From Deltaproteobacteria bacterium (GTDB taxonomy: Bacteria > Desulfobacterota > Desulfobacteria > Desulfobacterales > Desulfosarcinaceae), in assembly GCA_021824175.1 (NCBI GenBank), contig JAKALP010000015.1:1-64000 (forward strand): 64,000 nt of DNA, written 5' to 3'. Shown one piece after another: positions 53,912 to 61,297 of the stretch. Positions within the stretch are counted from its first letter, which is position 1. Every line of letters starts with the position of its first letter. The position numbers and the translations under genes were made by a program. The notes under the pieces were generated by a model. The model did not search any database. It saw nothing but the letters and a program-made list of their open reading frames with translations, and had not been told where the DNA came from.

Positions 53912-55030
53912 ATGACTGCCAAAATCGTCCTGTTCGGTGCCACGGGCTATACCGGTCATCTGGTGGCCGAAGCATTGGTGAAGCGAGGGTTGCGCCCGGT
54001 CCTGTGCGGCCGCAATAAGGAGAAATTGGATCGCCTGGCCGCTGAGCTGGGCGGTCTGCAGATAGCCGTGGCGGATATCCGCGATGAAACGGCGTTGGCC
54101 GCGCAGTTGTCCAGGGGAGACATTTTGATCTCGACCGTGGGGCCATTTGCCAAATACGGCCGCACCGCGGTCTTGGCGGCTGTCCGCAAAGGGGCGCTCT
54201 ACATCGACTCCACGGGTGAGCCTGCTTTTATCGAAGCGGTTTTTGAAAATTTTGGCCCTCAATCCCTGGCCAACGGCGCCACGCTGATGCCGGCCTGCGG
54301 TTACGATTATGTGCCCGGCAATTGCGCGGCCGGTCTGCTTTTGGAAGCCGCCGGAGCAAAGGGGGCGCGGGTCGACATCGGCTATTACTCCAAATTCAAC
54401 GGCCGCATCGGGTCCCTGCAAACCAGCCAGGGGACCCAATCGTCCCTGCGCCTGGCCATGGTGGTGCCCATCAAGGTGTGGCGTTCCGGGAAGCTGGTCC
54501 AGGAGACCGGCGGCATCCGCGTGCGGCGCTTCGAGGTCGACGGCATGGACCATCCCGGTCTGACCATCTCCGGCACCGAACATTTCTCCCTGCCGCGAAT
54601 CTATCCCGATCTGGAAGATATCAACACCTACCTGGGCTGGTTTGCCAAACGAACCTACTTCATGCAGCGGGCCGCCCAGATGCAGTCCTGGTTGCTCAAA
54701 ATCCCCGGCTACCGCGCCGTGGCAACTTTGGTCCTCTCGGTGTTACCGGAGAGCAAAGGCCGGGGGCCCAACGCCGAGCAGCGTGAAATGAATACTTCCC
54801 ATATCATCGGCGAAGCCTTTGGTGCCGGTGGAGAAATGTTGTCGCGGGTGGAGTTGGTGGGCGTGGATGGCTATACTTTTACAGCCCGATTTATCGCCTG
54901 GGCAGCTGAGATGGCCGTCAGCGGGAAGATATCCAAAACCGGCGCCATCGGCCCCGTTGAAGCCTTTGGGTTGGATGCCCTGCGCGGCGGATGCGAACAA
55001 AGCGGCTTAACGGTCGCCATACCGAAGTAA
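53912..55030 (+). CDS. Saccharopine-dehydrogenase-like NAD(P) enzyme
   Basis: The protein has 372 residues. A Rossmann start (KIVLFGATGYTGHLVAEALV) is followed by STVGPFAKYG and ACGYDYVPGN, the pattern of the saccharopine dehydrogenase-like / trans-acting enoyl reductase family. Family members in mycobacteria reduce double bonds in lipid precursors. ATG 53912 is preceded by AAGGAAGG. Its place beside acyl-CoA dehydrogenase is consistent with acyl reduction but not proof. Confidence 0.85.
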   Translation: MTAKIVLFGATGYTGHLVAEALVKRGLRPVLCGRNKEKLDRLAAELGGLQIAVADIRDETALAAQLSRGDILISTVGPFAKYGRTAVLAAVRKGALYIDSTGEPAFIEAVFENFGPQSLANGATLMPACGYDYVPGNCAAGLLLEAAGAKGARVDIGYYSKFNGRIGSLQTSQGTQSSLRLAMVVPIKVWRSGKLVQETGGIRVRRFEVDGMDHPGLTISGTEHFSLPRIYPDLEDINTYLGWFAKRTYFMQRAAQMQSWLLKIPGYRAVATLVLSVLPESKGRGPNAEQREMNTSHIIGEAFGAGGEMLSRVELVGVDGYTFTARFIAWAAEMAVSGKISKTGAIGPVEAFGLDALRGGCEQSGLTVAIPK

Positions 55031-55101
55031 TCCATTCCTCTTTGTTCTCTGTGCCCTCAGTGGTGAAATAATGCGTCATCGTAATTGCGACATCGTGTGG
55101 G

Positions 55102-56577
55102 CTAAGCCTTGGATTCCCGCGCTGCTTCTTCCGGCCGGATGCGGCCGGTAATGAGGGGTGAAATCAGGTAGAGCAGCAAACAGGCCAGACAGAGATATCC
55201 GAAAATTGGAGTGAAAACCCCGACGATCAGAAGCGCGAAAAGAGTGCGTCCCAGCCAGCGGTTGCGGCTCATGGCCCGGCCGATGTGAAGGTAATGGACC
55301 GGGTACAGATTCATGAGGATGGACGTAAATACCATGGCCAGTACGGAAATGCTGCTCCATAGAGCCAGCCATTGCGGGTAATGGTCCTGGGCCTGATCCA
55401 GAATCACCAGGGGCGACAGGACGAACAGGGCCGCCGCCGGCGTGGGCAGCCCCTTGAAAAAACCTGGAATGGGGTTTTTGTCGACCGTGAAGTAAACCAG
55501 ACGCGTCAGACCCATGACCGCATAGAGCAGCGCGATCCATTTTACCGGAAAATGGTGGTAGAGGGCCGGATCCACCTGGCGCATGGCGATGTAGAAGATC
55601 CAGGCCGGTACAATGCAAAAACTGACCCCGTCGGCAAAATCGTCCATCAGATTGCCCAGATTGATTTTCTTCCTGGGCGGCATGTCCGGCAACGGTTCAG
55701 TGAGGCCCAGGCGGCGCGCCACGGCGCCGTCCAATTTATCGAAGGTGGCGGCACCGGTCATCATGAAATAGCTTTCGCGCATCCGGCCCTGATAGGCGAA
55801 AAATACCGCCATCAATCCCATCATGGCATTCATGACGGTCAGGGCATTGGGCAGCACGGAAAGAATTTTGCGCCGCAGGATTTGGTCGCCGAAGCACAGC
55901 TCGTCCAGACAGGCCGTGCCGTACTTGCGGCAATAGGCCGCAATCGAGCCGAAATTGATCACGAGGAGCAGGATTTCGAAGAAGAAAAGATAGCGCAGCG
56001 GCAGCGATCCCATCCAGGCCACGCCGAAGTAAAGCCAGGAGGAGGGGCCTTCGGGCACATAGAAGGCGTGGGCATACAGCAGGGCGCTGACCGGGGCGGC
56101 CACGATGGTGCGCAGGCGGTTATACTCCACGGATTCGGGTTCCACGCCCTGGCGCTGGGCAAAGCCGCGCAGGAACCCCGCGAAATTATCCCGCAACAAA
56201 ACAGTGACGCACAAGAGCATGACGAAGATGGCGTGCAGCAATTGGCCGCGGGTGGGATCCACCGTCGATCCCATCAGGCGCCAGGTGGTGCCCACGGCAA
56301 TGACCGGGAAGATAATGGAGAAGACCAGTTTGTCCATAATGCGGTCGGCCAGGGGCGCCAGCGGGGCGTTGGGCCGATAGCGCGCCGCGAACCAGCCGTC
56401 CACCAGATCAAAAGTCATGGACACCAGCAATAAGGTGACCCCCAAGGTATAGACGTCTGGGTCTTTGCGCCACATGACGGCAATGGCGCACACCATGCCC
56501 CCGAAGACCAGCACGGGACGGCTGTATACCAGTATGGCTGCCAGCTTGGATGGAAGTTGCAGGGTGGAGTTTTTCAT
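55102..56577 (-). CDS. Double-domain CDP-alcohol phosphatidyltransferase family protein
   Basis: The protein has 491 residues from ATG 56577, preceded by AAGGAAG. A longer open frame to 56994 overlaps nadA and is discarded. The first half has DLVDGWFAARYRPNAPLAPL and DRIMDKL, a CDP-alcohol-transferase-like motif. The second half has DKLDGAVARRLG, then NLGNLMDDFADGVSF, which matches the D-x2-D-G-x2-A-R and D-x3-D signature. Many hydrophobic helices show it is integral to the inner membrane. It should transfer a phospho-alcohol head group, perhaps phosphatidylserine-type, but two such domains in one chain are unusual. Confidence 0.85.
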   Translation of the reverse strand: MKNSTLQLPSKLAAILVYSRPVLVFGGMVCAIAVMWRKDPDVYTLGVTLLLVSMTFDLVDGWFAARYRPNAPLAPLADRIMDKLVFSIIFPVIAVGTTWRLMGSTVDPTRGQLLHAIFVMLLCVTVLLRDNFAGFLRGFAQRQGVEPESVEYNRLRTIVAAPVSALLYAHAFYVPEGPSSWLYFGVAWMGSLPLRYLFFFEILLLVINFGSIAAYCRKYGTACLDELCFGDQILRRKILSVLPNALTVMNAMMGLMAVFFAYQGRMRESYFMMTGAATFDKLDGAVARRLGLTEPLPDMPPRKKINLGNLMDDFADGVSFCIVPAWIFYIAMRQVDPALYHHFPVKWIALLYAVMGLTRLVYFTVDKNPIPGFFKGLPTPAAALFVLSPLVILDQAQDHYPQWLALWSSISVLAMVFTSILMNLYPVHYLHIGRAMSRNRWLGRTLFALLIVGVFTPIFGYLCLACLLLYLISPLITGRIRPEEAARESKA

Positions 56578-56609
56578 GGCGTTCTTCCTTATCTCCATCG
56601 TTGCGGGGT

Positions 56610-57524
56610 TCAGACGATCGCGATCATCTTCTCCACGGCCCGCAGCGCCGGCACGCGGATTTCCTCGGATACTTTGACTTCGCCGCTCATGGTCTCCAGG
56701 CTGCGCAGCACATCGGCCAGCTTGATCTTCTTCATGTTCTTGCAGGTCATCTTGGCGGCGGCCGGGTAGAACTGTTTGTCGGGGTTGGCCCTGCGCAGAG
56801 GGTAGAGTAAACCGGTTTCGGTGCCGATGATAAATTCCCGCTCCTTGGCCTGGGCCGCATGGCGCAACATGCCCGAGGTGCTGGCCACGACATCGGCCAG
56901 GGACACAATTTCGGGCCGGCACTCGGGATGGGCGATGAAGACCGCCTTGGGGTGTTCGGCCCGGGCCTGCTGGACATCTTCCACGGTCAGCCACTCATGG
57001 GTAGGGCAGTAGCCGTCCCAGTAGTGAATCTTCTTGCCGGTGCGGGCCGCGGCATACTGGGCCAGATTGCGGTCCGGGGTCAGCAGCATTTCATCGGCCG
57101 CCAGGCTGTTGACGACCTTGACCACATTGGCCGAAGTACAACACACAGTGGACAGGGCCTTCACGTCGGCCGTGGAATTCACATAGGTCACCACCGGCAT
57201 GGGCGGCAGGGAGTCAATCTTGAGCTGGAGCGCTTCGGCCGTGATCATGTCGGCCATGAGGCAGCCGGCTTTAGGGTTGGGCAGCAGCACGACTTTGTCC
57301 GGCGAGAGGATGGAGGCGGTTTCGGCCATGAAGTGCACGCCGCAGAAGACGATCACGTCGGCATCGGTCTGGGCCGCCTTGCGGCTGAGTTCCAGCGAAT
57401 CGCCGCACAGATCAGCCAGATCCTGAATTTCCGGGGGTTGGTAGTTGTGGGCCAGAATGATGGCGTTGCGGGCTTTGGCCAGCGCCTTGATTTTGGACTG
57501 CATTTCAAAGAGCGGGGTATCCAT
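56610..57524 (-). CDS. nadA: Quinolinate synthase A
   Basis: The protein has 304 residues. It contains LAHNYQPPEIQDLADLCGDS, YVNSTADVKA, CCTSANVVKVV, HPECRPE, and ETGLLYPLRR with KMTCKNMK, which together carry the [4Fe-4S] Cys ligands and the dihydroxyacetone-phosphate pocket. It makes quinolinate for NAD in the cytoplasm. The gene ends 32 bp before the phosphatidyltransferase gene on the same strand. Confidence 0.97.
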   Translation of the reverse strand: MDTPLFEMQSKIKALAKARNAIILAHNYQPPEIQDLADLCGDSLELSRKAAQTDADVIVFCGVHFMAETASILSPDKVVLLPNPKAGCLMADMITAEALQLKIDSLPPMPVVTYVNSTADVKALSTVCCTSANVVKVVNSLAADEMLLTPDRNLAQYAAARTGKKIHYWDGYCPTHEWLTVEDVQQARAEHPKAVFIAHPECRPEIVSLADVVASTSGMLRHAAQAKEREFIIGTETGLLYPLRRANPDKQFYPAAAKMTCKNMKKIKLADVLRSLETMSGEVKVSEEIRVPALRAVEKMIAIV

Positions 57525-57596
57525 GGGACTCTACTTTCTGGCTTAGTGCTCTATGGTATAAATTCGGTGACGTATCGCTGATCAGTTTATTTATTG

Positions 57597-57807
57597 CCAC
57601 AAGGCACAAAGGCACAAAGGCACAAAGGGACTGAGGGACAAAGTAGAAGCGATTTTTCATGGCATGTTGCAATCAGAAATATCATCGAATCCAAACCTCG
57701 GCCACCCGTAAACAAAAAAGAGTGAATTGCATTGCCTTTGCTTCTCCATACCTTTGCGTCTTCGCAACTCTGCCCCTTTGCAACTTTGTGCCTTTGTGCC
57801 TGTGGTG
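57597..57807. repeat. GGCACAAAGG-word inverted repeat in gap
   Basis: The left arm (57597-57645) iterates AGGCACAAAGG and GGGACTGAGGG. The right arm (57731-57807) iterates the complement with CCTTTGTGCC. The gap 57525-57842 between nadA and lolA has no gene. Confidence 0.8.
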
Positions 57808-57842
57808 AAACAATAGGTCATCGTAATTTCGACCGTGTGTAC

Positions 57843-58529
57843 TTAGAAATGGTCCATTTTGACCACATCCACGCCCTCGGGAATGGTGAAGGTGAACAGG
57901 GCATCATCGGGATCGATGTTGAACTGGTACTGGCTCAAAACGAAGCGGGTCTCATCGCCATAGCTGTTGTGGGTGATCACCTGGTCGATCTGGTAGGAGT
58001 CCACGGCCACCGAGATAATGACATCGGCCAGATCGGGCGTGGGTTTGTGGGGCAGCAGTTTGACCCGATAATACTTGGGGCTTTCAGCCGGCAATGATTC
58101 CAGATTGAAGCTTTTGCGGATCTGGCGCACATCGGAGAGGAAGCCGGCGCCTTTACCGCTGCTGAAAAGCTCGGGCGCCTTGCCCACCGTCACCTGTTTG
58201 TCCTTGGGCCGGTACATCCACATGGTGGTGCCGTCGGTGATGATGGTTTGGGGGTCGGGCACTACATATTCCCAGCGCATTTTGCCCGGCCGTTTGACGG
58301 TCAAGCGGCCTTCGGCGGTATCGGTCATCTGCATGGCTTTGAGGATTGACTCCTGGAAAAAGGTCGCTGTAAACCCCTTGCCCGAATAGCGTTGTTCAAT
58401 GCCGTTGAGAATGCGCTCCATATCGGGTGTTTTGGCGTCCTCTTTGGGTGTGCTTTCCGCCCTGCCCTGCGGGACCCAGAAGGCCAGGATAGAGATCAGA
58501 AAAAAAATTGCTGCCGTAGTACGCGTCAT
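57843..58529 (-). CDS. lolA: Outer-membrane lipoprotein carrier protein LolA
   Basis: The protein has 228 residues from ATG 58529, with GGGAGG seven bases upstream. A signal peptide ends near PQGRA. The mature LolA fold has FTATFFQES, GRLTVKRPGKMRWEYV and the C-terminal strand FTIPEGVDVVKM. It carries lipoproteins across the periplasm. This suits a genome with many lipoproteins in this window. Confidence 0.93.
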   Translation of the reverse strand: MTRTTAAIFFLISILAFWVPQGRAESTPKEDAKTPDMERILNGIEQRYSGKGFTATFFQESILKAMQMTDTAEGRLTVKRPGKMRWEYVVPDPQTIITDGTTMWMYRPKDKQVTVGKAPELFSSGKGAGFLSDVRQIRKSFNLESLPAESPKYYRVKLLPHKPTPDLADVIISVAVDSYQIDQVITHNSYGDETRFVLSQYQFNIDPDDALFTFTIPEGVDVVKMDHF

Positions 58530-58612
58530 ATGCTTGCCTCCCATTCGTGCGGTGAGGGTTTGATTCTACAATAATCGCATCTTTTATGGAACTTGCGATA
58601 CTTTGTAAATAG

Positions 58613-59464
58613 TCATTCATGCTGCTGGACCAGGGGCTGTTGGAAAAAGCGCGTCTGGCCGAACAAGGTTTGGCAGATCCGGTCCACCCGCCGCATGAGT
58701 TGCCGCCACTCGGCCATGTTGCCATGGGCGGCGCGCTCTCCTTGCAGGATCAGGATCTCAATGCTGGTGCGCTGGCGCCGGCGTTCAAATGCTTCGGCTC
58801 CGCATAACGATTGAAAATAGAAAAGTTTTTTTTCCACGAGAAATTCAAACAGGTTGGCCTCGGGGGCCAGAGTATCGGCAATGGACAGCAAAAACTGAAG
58901 ACAGGCAGCGAAATCTTCATCCGCGGTCGCGAATTTGTGGAGGTACAGGTCGAGCAAGGCCAATTGATTGGCGTGCCAGGGCAGGCGCGCCCGGCGCAAA
59001 TAGGAGCGGACCAACGGGCGGTGCGGCTCCGCCACCCGGGCTTGAACCATTTGATGCAGCGAATCGGGGGCCAGCCAAGCCATATTCAGGCGCTGAAGAA
59101 ATACTGCCAAGACTTCTTCAGAAAGGCTTAACCTGAGTGGCTGGCTTGGGTTGGAGAGATGAAGGGTGGTGGTCAGCGGCGGGTATTGCAGGGCTTCCAA
59201 AGCAGCTGCAACCGTCTCCTCGGAGATGGTCAGATGGCCCCAGCGGGTTTCAAAGGCCAGACGGGTATCATCACCGGGGGAAAACAGCAGATCCAAAAAA
59301 GAAGCCGCTTGGCTGGTGTGGGTTCCCGCCAGCAGGTCGTCGAGCTGGCAAATACCGAAGCAGGCCTCCATCATCTCCATTTGGGCCGGCCCGATTTGAA
59401 AGCCGGTTTCAAAGATCTGCCGGACCCATTGGGCGATCTCGAGGTGGATGGGGCGGGATTCCAT
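58613..59464 (-). CDS. Hypothetical all-helical protein
   Basis: The protein has 283 residues from ATG 59464; an ATG at 59500 is possible. There is no clear ribosome-binding site at either. It is rich in Leu, Gln and Glu helices with no membrane segment or known motif that I recognise. Its high-GC codon use matches neighbours. It is followed by lolA on the same strand. A short GTACGAG-word piece lies just upstream at 59516-59529. Confidence 0.7.
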   Translation of the reverse strand: MESRPIHLEIAQWVRQIFETGFQIGPAQMEMMEACFGICQLDDLLAGTHTSQAASFLDLLFSPGDDTRLAFETRWGHLTISEETVAAALEALQYPPLTTTLHLSNPSQPLRLSLSEEVLAVFLQRLNMAWLAPDSLHQMVQARVAEPHRPLVRSYLRRARLPWHANQLALLDLYLHKFATADEDFAACLQFLLSIADTLAPEANLFEFLVEKKLFYFQSLCGAEAFERRRQRTSIEILILQGERAAHGNMAEWRQLMRRVDRICQTLFGQTRFFQQPLVQQHE

Positions 59465-59577
59465 GGGGGCAATATAGCATATGTCTTGGGAGTGAACCAA
59501 GGGGACGTGCTGTCAAGTACGAGTACGATTTGGGCAAACATCGATGTATTGCATGACCCTATACGACATCCAGGCTT

Positions 59578-60981
59578 TCACGACCCAATGGCATGCTTCT
59601 TTAACAACTCATAAAGGCGCGAACGCGATACCCCTGACAGGGTGCAGGCTTTGTGGATGTTGCCGCGGGCCGCGGACATGAGTGCGCCCAGGTAGTCGGC
59701 TTCGGCCTTTTCCATGATTTGTTCGCGAAAGGCCTGTAAAGGCGGCAGCTGCCCATTCACCGCGATCTCCCCCAACACGGGCATGGCCTTAGGAACAGGA
59801 TGGGTGAGCCGGTTACGGGCGGCCCGGGCCCGCAGATAGGCGGGCAGGTGGTGATCGTACAGAATGGTTTCATGGGGTGCGGCGGCCATGGCGTGCTCCA
59901 TGGCGTTGACCAATTCGCGGACATTGCCGGGCCAATCATGGGCTCGGAGCAGATTTAGAAAATCGGGTGAAAGCTCTTTGGCTCTTCGGCCGTAAAGGGT
60001 GCATAGCCGCTTGAGATGGTGTTGGGCTAAATCCGCTATGTCTTCGCAACGTTGGCGCAGGGCCGGCAATATGAGATGGAAGGTGCGCAACCGGTGCAGC
60101 AGGTCGGCGCGGAAGGCGCCATTGCGGGCCATTTCATCCAGATCCTGGTTGGTGGAGGCGATGACGCGGAAATTGCTGCTCTGCTCGTGCTTGCCCCCAA
60201 TGGGGCGGAAGCTCCGCGACTCCAGCACCCGTAGGAAGGATTTTTGCACATCCAAGGGCATTTCGCCCACTTCATCCAGAAACAGCGTGCCGCCGTCAGC
60301 TTGTGACACCAGCCCCTCGCGCGGAGAATCGGCACCGGTAAAGGCCCCCTTGATGTGCCCAAATAGAATGCTTTCCACCAGGCTTTTGGGCAAAGCCGCA
60401 CAGTCCACTACCACAAAATTGTGCTCTTTGCGGGAACTGTTGCGATGAACGGCCAAAGCAAAGAGCTCTTTGCCTGTGCCGGTCTCGCCGGTAATCAGGA
60501 CCCCGGCCTCACTATTGGCGGCCCGGGCCATCTGGTCCAAAGCCCGTTGCAGTGGCTGGCTATTACCGACAATCCCTTTGCGGTCGATGGCCAAGGCCGG
60601 TTGGGACGCGCACTTGACCGCCCGGTGCTCCAGAATGCGCTGAATGCGCAGGGTTACGGTTTTGGGAGAGGCCGATTTTTCGATATAGTCCCAGGCGCCG
60701 CTGCGGATGGCCAGTTCGGCGCCATCCGGGTCCCCCTGGGCGGTCATGATGATGATGTCCGGCTTGGATGACGCCTGGGCAAACTGATCGATCTGTTCCA
60801 GGCCATTGCCATCCGGCAGGTTCACATCCAGGAGCACCAGATCAATAGTGCCGGCGCCCATTTCCTTCAGGCCCTGGCCAATGCTCTGCGCACTGATGAC
60901 CTCGTGGCCCTGCTGACGGATCAGGGTCGCCAATGTCCGGCATACCGCGTGGTCATCATCGACAATCAGCACTTTGGGCAT
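59578..60981 (-). CDS. NtrC-family sigma54-dependent response regulator
   Basis: The protein has 467 residues. A receiver with Asp52 (VLLDVNLPD) is followed by a sigma54 AAA+ domain with Walker A GETGTGKE (about 168-175), GAFTGA and Walker B LDEVGEM. A Fis-type helix-turn-helix closes the chain (NIHKACTLSGVSRSRLYELL). It is divergent from the hybrid kinase at 61298, its likely partner. Confidence 0.94.
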   Translation of the reverse strand: MPKVLIVDDDHAVCRTLATLIRQQGHEVISAQSIGQGLKEMGAGTIDLVLLDVNLPDGNGLEQIDQFAQASSKPDIIIMTAQGDPDGAELAIRSGAWDYIEKSASPKTVTLRIQRILEHRAVKCASQPALAIDRKGIVGNSQPLQRALDQMARAANSEAGVLITGETGTGKELFALAVHRNSSRKEHNFVVVDCAALPKSLVESILFGHIKGAFTGADSPREGLVSQADGGTLFLDEVGEMPLDVQKSFLRVLESRSFRPIGGKHEQSSNFRVIASTNQDLDEMARNGAFRADLLHRLRTFHLILPALRQRCEDIADLAQHHLKRLCTLYGRRAKELSPDFLNLLRAHDWPGNVRELVNAMEHAMAAAPHETILYDHHLPAYLRARAARNRLTHPVPKAMPVLGEIAVNGQLPPLQAFREQIMEKAEADYLGALMSAARGNIHKACTLSGVSRSRLYELLKKHAIGS

Positions 60982-61297
60982 AGTATCGATTCTCGCAATA
61001 GGTAAGGGCCGTCCTGTTTCGCGGCCGCATGGTGCATTCTGTGAATGGTTTAATTATTGGCTGAATTTCATAAATCTTTAGGGGGAAAGGGCGATATCCA
61101 TATGACATACTAAATAATTGCGTCATAGGCGGCTCTCATGTTAGCTTTATTGATATTCCGGATCGTCTCCAACCACAGTTCCTTTTCTGCCTTTTTTGCC
61201 GGATCTCCTGCCTATTTTATGGGGTCAAAAGACCATTTAATGATCCGGAATCACTAATGATCAGACAAATTTCACATTAACCGATCGTGGGGCGGTC
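60982..61297. promoter_or_regulatory. Divergent promoter region with a spaced inverted repeat
   Basis: The 316-bp gap between the regulator and hybrid kinase contains ATTCCGGATC at 61155-61164 and its exact inverted complement at 61242-61251, 77 bases apart. This fits paired enhancer-like sites for an NtrC-type activator, which is inference. I see no convincing sigma54 promoter. Confidence 0.45.

Noticed and set aside
55372-56433. 353-codon plus-strand frame
   Set aside because: It is the antisense of the CDP-alcohol transferase gene, rich in His, Gln and Arg as is typical of such shadows.
56578-56994. N-terminal extension of the CDP-alcohol transferase frame
   Set aside because: It overlaps nadA in another frame and reads as antisense-like sequence with no family match. 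The ATG at 56577 has a good ribosome-binding site.
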